A stretch of 64,000 nucleotides of DNA, taken from positions 32,476,912 through 32,540,911 of the forward strand of contig OY294067.1 in the NCBI GenBank assembly GCA_958510875.1, given 5' to 3'. A program made the translations under genes and the position numbers. The stretch comes from Endomychus coccineus. Taxonomy: Eukaryota; Arthropoda; Insecta; Coleoptera; Endomychidae. Shown piece after piece: positions 9,996 through 20,600 of this stretch (position 1 is its first letter; each line of letters starts with the position of its first letter). The notes beneath the pieces were generated by a model, which was not told where the DNA came from, did no database searches, and saw only the letters and a program-made list of their open reading frames with translations.

Positions 9996-10777
9996 AAAAT
10001 CAGTAACCAAATCGAATGATTTGCTAAAAGTAACTTTGCCACGCTCACTATTTATCTATTTTCAAGCGGCAACACATTTCTAATTTATTATTATTTAAAT
10101 AAGTCATAATTCTTTACTACCATTAGTGATCTAGTTATTATCACGGATTCTTCATTCACCTTTGATCTCCATGCTAATTAGCTTATCAATAGATGTCTCA
10201 GAATGAAGATGGGTTTAACGAAACGCTACAGTAGGAATGTTCTGATATTCGTCCTATTCTAAGTTAGAATTTCTAACCTACACTTCACCAGTGCGGGCAT
10301 GGTTGGACTACCTACTGTTACACCTTAATTCTTATCACATCAACCGAATACAATCAGTTCAAAGGCAAGCATAAAGAATAATTTGAACTATAATAGCATA
10401 GACTCAAATATTTCGGTCTATCGTCAATAATACAACTGCATATTAGATACAGTTATAAATAATTATCTTAGGTAGTCCAAATCCCAGTAAAATCTCTAAG
10501 GATTCTTCTATGCCACATATTCCTTTCCATAGAATACTCGATAGAGATCATAGCCCAATAAATAGAATTTGTGAATTGATGTTATGAGCAACGACAAATT
10601 TTATTGAATTATACGTTAATAAATAAGTTGGAACGTGTCTTACTATAGATAATAATTATTTGTTCATGTTTAAGTTAAGGGAACTATCTCGTCTAATAAT
10701 AATAATGATACTATCGTGACAAACAAATTTGAAAGACATTATTAATGATTCAGTTAGTTCGAAAGACTTTCTCCGAG
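9996..10777. other. Intergenic DNA up to the hAT target site
   Basis: No coding motif or repeat recognised. The last 8 bp before the hAT element begin at 10778. Confidence 0.45.
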
Positions 10778-10785
10778 CCATGCAC

Positions 10786-12650
10786 TAGTGGCGGCTCCTC
10801 GAAGGAGGCTAAGGAGGCTCAGCCTCCTCACCAATTTATCTTAATGATCATTCTCCATTTTATTTCCTGTTTCTCTGATAATTTTTAAAATTTTACAATT
10901 AATTCCCCGTTCTCAGTAGTTATTTTTAATCTGGCAACAGTGCCCTGAGGCTAGACTCTCTATATATCTCAAACGCTGAGCATGTGTTGTTCAACGCAGT
11001 TGCCGTTTTTCCGACCAGTTCGAACGCCAACTGGGTAAATCAGCGAAAATGGCAACACCCTCTGGAGGCTAGCCTGCGGCAGCCGCTAGCAATCTATGAA
11101 ATACGAGACCTGCGTTCTGCCGACTGCTGAGTAGGTCAGTCAGTGTTTGTTTATGTGTTGTCACGCCACGCGAAGTAAGGTTAGATTTGTTGTCTGTTGT
11201 AAATTTAAAATGAGTGTTAGTGAGTTAGTTGCTGCCTTTTAGAAAATCAATTTAGTGAATTAACATATGATAAAAGTGTTTCTTTTAAATAAACGGCCTT
11301 TACCGGATTTGAAAGGATTAGTAATGTCAGGTAACTATCAAAATCGATCATTGTTAATACTAATAGTATTGACAAGACGAAGTTTAAAAAAAAATCATTG
11401 ATTTCCCTGTAATGCTCCAACTCGATGGAATTTTACATCACGTGCAGTATTTACCATCCATAAAAATAAAGACAAATGAATTGAAACATTTGATTTTGTA
11501 TTAAACAGTGATGACTTTTCAACAGATCAGGTTTCATTAAATGCTGCTGTTGGTTTAAAATCTTATTTAGAAAATGAAGAATTTTCATTTTTTCTTGATA
11601 ATTTTAAATTATTATTTGAACAAACTGATCTTATTTTTCAAATTTTACAACATAAATTCAAAAGATCGTTTGAAACATCTCATTGGAAAAATTTCAAGTT
11701 TCCGTAATACAGAATTTCATTTTAATATTTTATTTGAAAATTTTTCAACTGATGAGGCTCCTCCCGCGAAAAGGAGGAAAACATATAATTTGGTAGACAA
11801 GAAACTACATTATAAACAAATTTTTATGAAATTTTAGATACTATTAAAGGTCAAATAGAGATTCGATTTTCCGATTTACATGAATTGAAGTTTTTTGACT
11901 TGACGTATAGAAGATTTTTCGAATCTTTTTCAAAAGAGTTCCCCAATACACTTTAAGATAACTTAGTTCTAAAATATAAATTTTTTGATAAAACAGCACG
12001 GCACAATGAATTATGCGTTATAACTCGGATAAAGATATTTTAGGCCAGTATGACAGTCACGCTGATATGATAAAATATATGATAGACAATGATTTGCAAC
12101 AAGTTTTACCTCAGTTTTATAAACTACTTTGTTTGACAGTCACCATTTCTGTCACGTCGGCATCGGTGGAGAGATCATTTTCTACTCTCAAACGAATTAA
12201 AACTTACATGCCAATTACAATGGGCCAAAATCGTTTATACAATGTTAGTTTAATATCTATTGAAAAAGATTTAGTAAAACACTTAAAACAAAATGATACA
12301 TTTTTTGATAATATTATTGAACATTTTTCGCAAACTAAAGACCGTAGAATTCCGTTAATATATAAAAAAGTTAATAAAATTAATAAAAAAAACAAAATAT
12401 GAAAAATTCCAAAAAAAGAAAAAATATTAAAAATCCAAAAAAAATAAAAGACAAAAAACGAACAAAAAAATTGTTTGGCAAGAGAAACTCTATACCTCCA
12501 CGTTGGTTCTTGCTGGGTAACAATTAATTTTGTCACTGAAGTAGCTGGTACGGTCGCTGTGCAAAGGTTAAAAGGCTGTGAATAGAGTATATTTTTACAA
12601 AAACGTTTTATGTCCAGCCTCCTCTCTCAAAAATGCACGAGCCGCCACTG
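10786..12650 (+). mobile_element. hAT DNA transposon, copy 1 (internally deleted)
   Basis: The element starts TAGTGGCGGCTCCTC and ends GAGCCGCCACTG, giving TIRs of CAGTGGCGGCTC type. It is flanked by an exact 8-bp target duplication, CCATGCAC, at 10778-10785 and 12651-12658, diagnostic of hAT insertion. At 1865 bp it is short for an autonomous hAT. The first 700 bp are noncoding and the rest holds the C-terminal part of a transposase. Copy 2 at 30476-32397 shares the layout and is close in sequence, so both may derive from the same deletion derivative. Confidence 0.9.
11510..12402 (+). pseudogene. hAT transposase, C-terminal part (broken)
   Basis: Readable pieces are 11574-11837 and 12013-12402 in different frames. 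The second (129 aa) contains ASVERSFSTLKRIKTYM and MGQNRLYNVSLISIEKDL, the hAT dimerisation domain, which assembles the transposase and completes its RNase H-like catalytic fold. The first contains a KRRKTYNLVDKKLHYKQ segment typical of the inserted helical region. The BED-type zinc finger and the N-terminal catalytic half are absent. Frameshifts and stops around 11837-12012 make it a pseudogene. Confidence 0.8.
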
Positions 12651-12659
12651 CCATGCACT

Positions 12660-14742
12660 TACTTTAACTAATATATTTGTATAAATAATTCCTCGACACC
12701 TCATTGAACATGTTCTACTATATAATGTAGCTGAATAATATGCTTAGTAAAAGTTAAATTGAGATGTATAGGTGGATATTTAGAACATCCAAAGTGAATG
12801 TGACAAGATTAAGGGACGCCATTAGCTAGTTTGAAGTGAGTGGTCCATTTGTACCTGTCGTCCCTATTCGAGATAGCAGGTGTATCTTTGCACCTGACTC
12901 CAAATGAACGGCCAATGAACAAAGTAAACACGTTTTTCTGACAAGGCACTTACTCAATCTGTCCGATTTTAAAATGGAGGATATAATGGGAAGTAAGAAC
13001 ATTGTCCTCCGAATGTTTGATGTACGGAAAAACGTGTTTTTATGAATACATTTCTTAATTAATATAAGTTAACGGAGCTGTGAACCCGTGTATTAATAAT
13101 ATTTGAGTAGGTGTTTATCACAGAGAATGAGATAAATTATTTGTCGCTTGTAAAATGTCACGCCACCTCTAACGCTTGTATGTCATAATTGCATGCTAAT
13201 TCCATTATTAGTCATTCACAATAATAAATAAACAAAATATTTGTTAGGCTTGGTTAAGCTGGTTTCAGTTTGTCGTTTTAACGATAATTTTTTTAGAATG
13301 CACTGAATATATAATTACATGTTAGGTTGAAGAATTGAAAGTCTTTACAATATTATAACGTACCATAATTTTTCGTTACAAAGAGCACGTTTATTTTCAA
13401 CTCCTCTACCAATTTTCGATTTTGATATACAATTTTCAATTCTTTTTTTGAGCTTATCCTCCTTCGACACTCCTATAGTGAGTAATACCAAAGATTCAAA
13501 TCAGGAGAACGTGCAGGCCTATTTATCGGACAGCATGATATTTGTCACAATTTGTCAAGATCTCAGGTAAATTTTAAGAGTGTCTGAAACTCGTCCCACA
13601 GAACTTTCTTTGGTAAGAACAGAAAGGATGGGCGAATTTTGATCATTGCGGCTAATTGAATTTTCATTGCTTATTAAGGCTGGACAAACTTATAATCGTT
13701 ATATTTTATTATTATATATTTTATATATTATTTAAATTATATATTTCGTAATTGTCTATATTTAATTTATCTATTGATTATCCGACTTTACAATTATTTT
13801 AACCATAACGAATTGATATATTATTTTTCAGAGCAAACCGGGATTCGATTGTTTGTCTCGAATTCTACTGTTTTCTGATTAGAATTAGTAGCTTATTGTC
13901 ATTCGTTATGGTTGATTTTTGCTCATTGAATTTGTTGAAGGTAACGCATACAGTGCAGATGTTAATTTGTTGTTTTGTTGTGTGTGTTTCCCTCGGTCAT
14001 ATCTGTTTCGTATTGTATTATTTTCAGGGTTTAATGACTGAAACGTTTCTTCCCTTTTTCCCATACGTGAGTACAGAATTACCGGGCCGAGCTTTGTAGT
14101 ATGCAGTTCACAAGCTACAATAAATACAAATGAGGGTAAATTTTGTTGCAGAAATAATTGAATCTTCAGTTATCTGTTTTGCTGATCCTCACAAATTTTT
14201 GTATTTCAATTATTAATTCATCTAACTTCAATTTCTTCATAAATAAAATTTCACTCTTGTCATTATTGCTCATCTCCACTTCAAATTTTATTTGTAACTA
14301 TTTATTTTGTTATTAATTAATTATATAATAAATATGAGGGGTACATATCAGTCTCATGTATACGACAGATTCATCGTATTGTAAAGATGAGAGACCCGTT
14401 TTCACCACATTGTATAATACATGGTTTATACCTACATATACCTATAATAATAAGTATGTGTAAAAAATTTGCATATAAATAACGGATGAGAACATAGTCT
14501 GAGAAGATCTTCTCATCTTATGGATGAGAAAATGAGAACTAATTTGTAAGGCTGTTTCAAGTTTTTGGTACAACAGTTTTTGTAAGAACACGTGTGGTCT
14601 TAGTGATCTCATGTCGTGCTTCAGTCTTTGTTTGACTTTCTATCGTAAACGTCATTTTATTATCGATCACTATACTTAAAATATTCCAATTATTATTAAG
14701 TAACGTTGCTCTTTTAAAAAAATTATACAAAATTTATCAATA
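12660..14742. other. Intergenic DNA, no firm feature
   Basis: The only ORF of note, 13896-14099 (67 codons, hydrophobic), has no recognisable motif. No terminal repeats or tRNA-like folds were found. Confidence 0.45.
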
Positions 14743-14976
14743 ATGGAAGCAGATTTACAGATTTGCATATTGTGTCCTGATGAACCGCAGCCAATCTTTG
14801 AATATCGTTGTACAGTAAAGCAAGAGGGTTTGAAAAAAATTCGCTCTATCAGTCGACAAGTAAAGATTGATAATAAGTTTCGATTATTGCCAGCATCCTT
14901 GACGGAGAAGGATTTTCATCAACGATGCTATAAGAGATATTTGTCATATTTTGTCAATTATTCATTTGGTGAATAA
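14743..14976 (+). CDS. Hypothetical 77-aa protein with possible C2HC zinc-binding pattern
   Basis: The ATG at 14743 opens a 77-codon frame starting MEADLQICILC. It shows CxxC near residues 8-11, charged helical sequence in the middle (LKKIRSISRQVKID) and HQRCYKRYL near residue 65, giving a C-x2-C...H-x2-C spacing. This resembles a small N-terminal domain found in many uncharacterised, transposon-associated insect proteins, where two cysteines precede a 'KxGLxxI' helix and an HxxC pair. The frame ends with a stop before any longer domain. It could be a first exon, a domesticated fragment or repeat debris. No promoter or splice site is claimed. Confidence 0.35.
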   Translation: MEADLQICILCPDEPQPIFEYRCTVKQEGLKKIRSISRQVKIDNKFRLLPASLTEKDFHQRCYKRYLSYFVNYSFGE

Positions 14977-16020
14977 AACCTTTTTTTGTTAAGTTGAACT
15001 ATTTCTTTTATTTTCTCTATTTAACAACATCCATCTAACATCATCGTAATGCCGAAGATTCTTGATTGAGGTTGTTTTTCTTATCTTATGAGTAAAGCTG
15101 TTGACGCTTCGGGTACAACTGTCAATCAGGAATCGAAGGGTACGTTTCTTTACGATAGACCCTGAGTTATTTCCATAATGAGCTAGTTGGGCAATTAAAG
15201 GATTGAAACTGACTAATTGATGTCGTTTTAACAGGGAACATTACAACTTTATACAGCACAGTTCTACGCTCAGTGGTATCCCTGAAGAGAGGTTTTATAG
15301 TGCCAATAGTTTTGATAGTTCATGTAACAGCAGGTTGTGTATAAAACACAGTCATATCATAATGTCAATAATTTTGAAAGTCAACCTGACAGCAAGTGTT
15401 TTCGTGAAATATTACATTGACGATCACAACTGTTCGCCTCACTCTTTTTTATAAATCTGTTCTCCAGTATTGGTTCGAACTGTTCTGTTACATAATCCTT
15501 AAAGACATCATGGAACTACAAACATTTGGAATGAGCGAAATTGGATTACGGCCAACGAACGCTCGTAATTCATCTAATAGCAGAGCGAAAACGAAAATAT
15601 AAGTGCACGGTCGGAATTACCTTAAGTGTGACAGAAAAAGTTTAACAAAGGTGGTTAAATGGGAATTGACGTTCCTTGTATTTGCACAAAGCGTTCCGGT
15701 ATATTTCTGTTCATGGAATTGTGTACGGTCTTGTTCTTGGAGTTATTTTAGAAATGTTAGCATCAGCTATCGTCCTGTTCGTATAAAACCGCGGGAGTTT
15801 AATAACACAAACATACACACTAACGTTCACGTTTTATTCGAATTTATAAGCTCCAGTTTTATGGTAAACCATCTACTTCAAAGATACTTATGCAAGAAAC
15901 TCTGCAGTGATTGTTTGTGGCTTTTTGGTTGTATCATCTGTAATGGAAGAACATTACAATAATCATCATATATTTTTTAAAGCTCCTGCACGAATTCCAT
16001 TTGATGATTTGGACTTTGTC
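14977..16020. other. No gene recognised
   Basis: ORFs at 15417-15602 and 15603-15962 abut in plus orientation but carry no known motif. They are cysteine- and aromatic-rich in a way common to translated noncoding DNA. Confidence 0.4.
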
Positions 16021-16071
16021 CTTAATAAGGTCTTTCTAGTCCAGATCGATCAGTAATGTCACAAACTTATA

Positions 16072-16118
16072 GTTCCAGGCAGCTGTTTCGCTCTTCTCAT
16101 ATACCTCATTAGTGAAAC
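16072..16118 (-). ncRNA. Degenerate hammerhead motif, family 3
   Basis: Minus strand: GTTTCA, CTAATGA (core G changed to A), a 16-nt stem II segment without clear pairing, GAAAC, AGCT, GCC (a GTC triplet mutated), TGGAAC. The outer arms pair over six positions. Taken with 4894-4935, the family consensus would restore CTGATGA, GAAAC, AGCT and GTC, supporting common descent from a hammerhead. Confidence 0.5.
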
Positions 16119-16289
16119 GAGCAAGTTTGCAACGTTACTGAAGGATCACTGTTGAGGTACCTAAATAAATATATTAACATATTCATTTATTTCTAATTAT
16201 CTCACATCAGTTTGGTTGGGCGTCTCACACTCCTCGTAACTTTTCGAGAAATATATCAGTAAGCATTGTTTGATTTCTTAGTGACACAC

Positions 16290-16568
16290 TTTTTTTTTGT
16301 TGGGAGTTGGTTGAAACAACCTTTTATGGGCACCTTATGGACCTGTAACATTCCATAAGGTAGTGTGGGAGTCCGAATTTAAGAACCTCAGATATACCCA
16401 CTAAACACTCCACCTCGTGTGGTAGGCTTGATCCTGCAACCAGGGCAGGCTCGATGACTTTTCTCGAGCCATCGGAAAGATTCCGCAGTCACTGGATTCG
16501 AACCCGCGCCCGGCAGTCACAATGATTAGAAGATCGATGCTTCTTCCACCGAGCTACCTGAGCCCCAG
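16290..16568 (-). repeat. tRNA-derived SINE, copy 1
   Basis: On the minus strand the head reads GGTAGCTCGGTGG (A box) and, about 50 bp on, GGGTTCGAATCC (B box), the internal pol III promoter. The body continues through GGTTGCAGGATCAAGCC and ends in an A run, seen here as the T run at 16290-16298. A second copy is at 46617-46895. Mobilisation would depend on a LINE in trans; the partner is not identified. Confidence 0.8.
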
Positions 16569-17060
16569 TTGCAAATAATACAATCAACCTATTTAATGCT
16601 AATCTATCATGTACCCATACGTTTTTATTTACTCACCCGAGTGTAATGATGAGTTTGCAAGGTTACTGAACGATCACTGTTGAGATAACTAAATATATTC
16701 ATTTATTTCTAATTATCTCACATAGGTTTAGTTTGGCATCTCACATTCCCCGTAACTTTTCGAGAAATACATCAGTCAACATTGTTGGATTTCTTGGTGG
16801 GACATCTATTCATAGATGGCGTGATATACTTTTGGTCGTTTCACCATGATGTGGCCGAATTTGACTACCTTCAACAGAGATCGTTCAGTAACGTTGCAGC
16901 TGTCTGTTTGTGATGTTTTGTGATTTGTGTTGTGTTGTGATTTCAGCTGTGTTTGTGATGTTACGGATCGATCTGGACTAGAACGAATTTTATCATTGTT
17001 ATCTGGCAACAGCCAACATGAAATAAATAAATATTCATTTATTTATAATTATCTTACATT

Positions 17061-17439
17061 AACTTTGTTCTTTGTTCTCACACACGCTATTGATATCATT
17101 TATTTATAATATTTGAAGAGTAGCATGTTTAATGTCTCACTATTATGTGAAATTTTTACAGTTGTCTCAAAAAACGAAGTCGTGGCTTACATCTAGATAT
17201 TGGTAACAATGTCAAAAAATGAAAGAACAAAAATTATAAATTCTTGTGGAACATTATACTTGTACTCACTCTAGATTTCCTAAATAAATTGCATATTTGC
17301 CAGCAAAAAACAAAAGGGTTATATCTCACGTACTCAATCAATGGAATCGAACATCCTCCACCAAAATACAAATTTACAAAAATATATCAACTGATTTATA
17401 TGAAAATGTGAATACGTTCCAGTTCATATTTTCATCAAA
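17061..17439. other. No clear feature
   Basis: AT-rich. The upstream half of the ORF at 17297-17557 has no motif; recognisable RT sequence starts near 17440. Confidence 0.4.
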
Positions 17440-18225
17440 ATCCATTTCAGTTCTACTTGCTGAAAGGTACATTTCTCAGAACCAATGTTTGCTTGACTAC
17501 ATAACGCATTTATGGCAAAAATCTGTTGAAAAATATGGAGAATCTTTAGCTGTGTAATGATTTAGAAATCAAGATCTGATAATCTAGTAGTTTAATGCAA
17601 CCTACACTCAAGCTTGCATCTTGCAGAATCTCTAATATGATTACGTCAGGAGGTGTAACTATTTATATGAAGTCTTTCATATCAATGTTCGGAATCACCA
17701 CCAACAGCACCCTAACATAGGATGATCAAGTGAGGTTCATTGCGGAAACCCCTTCACAAAAACTTGGTTTTCTATTACGTGCCAAGAGATGCTTTATATC
17801 CCAGCAGCTCCTGATTATCTACATAGCACATATTCTACCTGTCCTGGAGTACTGTTCATAAGTTTGGAGTTCGGCGCCCAAACATAGGCTCAAGCTCTTG
17901 GTCACACTTACGAATTCATTAACCTCTCTAGAACATCGGAGAAAGGTGGGCGATCTCTTTCTTGTCTATAGATATTGCCATGGTCGGTGTTCATCAGAAA
18001 TTTCCTCTGTTATTCCACTACGAGAGATTCCAGATAGGTGGACAAGAAGAGTTCAAGCTGGACACCTACTCGAGACCTACATTTCCTGCCGAACAGCGAA
18101 GTTGTGGAATTTTTTACCTAGTGAGGTATTTCACTATGCCTAAAACCTTTAAGCCTACAAGAAAAATTCGAATATCTATCTCCTCTCCCAACATTCCACC
18201 GCTGGCTCACATGATGTTCTCCGAA
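17440..18225 (+). pseudogene. CR1/Jockey-like family C, copy 1: RT scrap plus C-terminal region
   Basis: It begins with an RT piece similar to QCLLDYITHLWQKSVEKYGESLAV, which parallels the RT motifs at 42395 and 20283 (DLLAYVTHVWQKSIE). It then jumps by deletion to the post-RT region: QQLLIIYIAHILPVLEYC, APKHRLKLL and SLTSLEHRRKVGDLF with YRYCHGRCSSEI. The SLEHRR motif is the hallmark of this polyprotein's C-terminus. Sequence ends ILPVL...LAHMMF near 18225, where a different element is joined. Frameshifts and stops are frequent. At least seven relatives are present in the window. Confidence 0.7.
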
Positions 18226-19040
18226 CATACGCCCTGGGTTTTCGCGAAGAAGCTAAGGGGAACAAGCTCAGCGATACCCGCACTCAAATTAGAAAATGGC
18301 AACGCAGCAGTGACAGATCTCGAGAGAGCAAAAGCATTCGCTAGAAGTCCAATTCACTCCGAACCCAAGTAAACTACCGCGACACAATGAGAAAATAAAA
18401 AAAACAGGTGAAGCTTATGCTTAGGATAGAGGAGGAATATAGATTCACAGAAGTATCAAAGGAGGAAATCAAAGAGATAATAAAAAGCACAAAGATTCGG
18501 AAAGCCCCCGGCAGCGATAAGATTACAAATCAGATATTAAAAAAATATATACCGGAAAATGCTATAGAGTACTTAGTTAAAATTGCGAATGGCGTCCTGA
18601 AACACAGGCACTATCCAAATAACTGGAAACCAGCGGAAACAGTAATGATCCCCAAACCGAATAAACCAAAGAATGATATGATGATCAAGGTATATACCGA
18701 TAAGTTTACTATCAAATGTGAGTAAAATAGTCGAGAAAACTATACTCACCAGGTTGAACCAGCTAATAGAAAACCAAAATATAATCCCGGATGAACAACA
18801 TGGGTTCCGCAAAGCTAGTTGGTGCGTTGTACTATGCTCAACGCACCAACTAGCTAGAATAGCTGGGAAGATTATAGAAGGGCACAACAAGAAAATGCCT
18901 ACCGGTGCAGTGTTCCTAGGCATAGCCAAAGCCTTTGACAAGGTATGGCACGCTGGACTGATACATAAGATGTACAGATACAACCTACCAATAGCCTACC
19001 TGAAACTTATTGATTCGTACCTCACGGGGTAAAAAAACTA
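18226..19040 (+). pseudogene. Jockey-clade-like reverse transcriptase fragment
   Basis: Reading frames 18226-18372, 18408-18725 and 18718-19032 together give KKLRGTSSAIPALK and AVTDLERAKAFARS (linker before RT), KAPGSDKITNQILK and LKHRHYPNNWKPAETVMIPK (first RT motifs), SKIVEKTILTRLNQLI and IPDEQHGFRKA (motif 2), then GIAKAFDKVWHAGLIHKMY (motif A with its catalytic aspartate), ending YLKLIDSYLTG. The order and spacing are those of Jockey-like RTs. A frameshift lies near 18690-18720 and a small foldback insertion at 18813-18855 adds extra residues before THQLARIA. The YADD box is not reached. Confidence 0.8.
18813..18855. repeat. Perfect 17-bp hairpin inside the RT pseudogene
   Basis: AGCTAGTTGGTGCGTTG (18813-18829) and its exact complement (18839-18855) are separated by 9 bp. 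The right arm encodes the expected QLA residues; the left arm is an inverted duplicate of it. A templated fold-back event during repair or replication explains it best. Confidence 0.85.
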
Positions 19041-19084
19041 CTTACAAAATCTTTTTCAAATTATAATTAATATTTGTGAGGAAA

Positions 19085-19410
19085 GAGAATTCCGTTTCAA
19101 GTCAAAATGGTCACTACAGATTTTGCCTACGAAGTTTGGATTCGAGACAACACTGCAGATTTCATGTCTGTTAATCTGGATGGCGAAAATTCAAGAATTG
19201 GGATTAAATAAGGACTACAAAGAAAAAACCGATGTCGGCAAATGGCTAAAGCATAAATTGGGTTTATGTTTTATGAACCCCGATGAAGTCTTAGATTGCA
19301 TAGTAGAACATTTTTCTGCCGATTTAAAACCATGCGAAAATTTAGTGAAATTTTTTTTGACTATTTGGTAAATATTTATATCAGTGAAACTCTAACTTAA
19401 CCTCCAAATA
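19085..19410 (+). pseudogene. MULE-type transposase C-terminal fragment
   Basis: The frame at 19123-19371 gives KIQELGLNKDYKEKTDVGKW followed by LKHKLGLCFMNPDEVLDCIV, then, after a frameshift in the T run near 19355, FFDYLVNIYI and PPNIW. The family pattern in insect Mutator-like proteins (RKIQxLGLxxxYK...W...FGLpFLnPdEVxdcFve, then a YLxxxYI and a PPxxWA) fits in order and spacing. The catalytic aspartates lie upstream and are absent. No TIRs were found. Confidence 0.55.
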
Positions 19411-20206
19411 TATGGGTGAGAACACTATTATACGTTTCGTTTTCATATTTATTATAGATGGATTTTACTCAGTAAAATTGACAGTATTTTATGTATTTCC
19501 AATTCATCATATAATCGATCCAATCCAGTAAATCTTCATCTTAGATTCGATAGAAGTAGAACGAGCCAAAGAAATTTTTACTCATTTTTATTCTGAAATA
19601 GTCGATACAAAACATAGCAAAATTATTTGAAATATTAGGAAACATATAATTCATTTTGAACACGATTTGTAGTTATGTTCAATGTAGCAGAAAATCAAAC
19701 AATTATCCAAAGCCGGAGATATACATATTAATAATAGATTCTAAATATAATACGTGCATATAGGTCGTCGGTAGAAAAAGTAAGAGTACATTATTTGTGC
19801 ATAAACATTGAACGCTTCCGGTCCAAATATATCCCAAGCGCAAGTCCGGCATTAATGCCTGTCAGCCTAGGTGAGAATTTTAAATATAGGTGAGACATGT
19901 GGCGATCATTTCCGTTTGTAGTGTGGACCACCAACAGTTTGAACTACCTACTGTATACAACGGATTTCTTTCCTGGGACTAATAATTCACACCATGTCAT
20001 TTAAAAATAAGCACGTACATCACCTTAATCTAGAAATAGTCTACAATTATACTCAATTAGAAAGGACATATCGCAGAAAGTCCAACTGCGCTTTGGAGAC
20101 TCATAGAACTGAAAATACATAGCATGAGATCAATTTTAATAGGTAGATTCCATATTTATCTGTATATCTGTATGTAAAAGGCAAACTGACCTGCTGACTA
20201 ACTCAA
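19411..20206. other. No gene seen
   Basis: AT-rich with short ORFs only; nothing repeated within the window that I noticed. Confidence 0.4.
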
Positions 20207-20282
20207 TCACTCACTCATCACGATATTTCCAGGTCTATAAAGTCAGTTTTATAGACCTGCAAATTTTGTGATGAGTGAGTGA
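20207..20282. repeat. 76-bp foldback hairpin
   Basis: The outer arms TCACTCACTCATCAC (20207-20221) and its exact complement (20268-20282) enclose a second inverted pair, AGGTCTATAAA and TTTATAGACCT. It abuts the end of an RT fragment at its GVPQ motif, so the hairpin may mark a rearrangement point. Confidence 0.8.
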
Positions 20283-20600
20283 CCTGTGGGACACCAGCGT
20301 TGATGGCCATTATATCGGAGGATACTCAACCACCACATTGAGGGATCTACATAAGAGAAACCTCGATAGTAACCGACATAGTTGAGGGTTGAGGCAGCAA
20401 ACCATATGAAGGAAGCTTCCAATGAAGGCTTTGGTGCCAGAGTCGGTCAAATGCTTTGGGGATATGCAATGCTACAGCTAAAGATTACCTACATTTTTCA
20501 ATAGATTTTTGCCATACATGTGCTATGTAGGCAAGCAGGTCCCCTGTTTATCTCTGCTGACGAAAGCGATAATGGATGAGCTCGATGTTGATTTTTTTCT
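20283..20600 (-). pseudogene. CR1/Jockey-like family C RT fragment, copy 2
   Basis: Minus-strand reading: DLLAYITHVWQKSIEKC-like sequence, SLAVALDIPKAFDRLWHQSL (RT motif A with the catalytic aspartate in AFD), LPSYGLPPQLS, then NAGVPQ (motif B) ending at the hairpin. It closely parallels 42395-42785. Frameshifts and an internal stop are present. Confidence 0.65.

Larger units (their letters stand above)
16021..17060. mobile_element. Penelope-like family 3 composite with repeated arms, split by a SINE
   Basis: A segment of about 160 bp (AGTTTGCAACGTTACTGAA through CTCGTAACTTTTCGAGAAAT) occurs at about 16117-16292 and again at 16650-16805 in direct orientation. A further piece (CGGATCGATCTGGACTAGAA, 16966-16985) is the complement of sequence near 16033-16052. 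The outer parts are therefore inverted relative to each other, as in the family-1 and family-2 foldbacks. A degenerate hammerhead motif lies at 16072-16118. A SINE occupies 16290-16568. No coding sequence is seen, so the Penelope label rests on the ribozyme-like motif and layout. Confidence 0.45.

Noticed and set aside
15417..15962. A two-exon gene from abutting ORFs
   Set aside because: No motif, no credible splice signals and no similarity between the frames.
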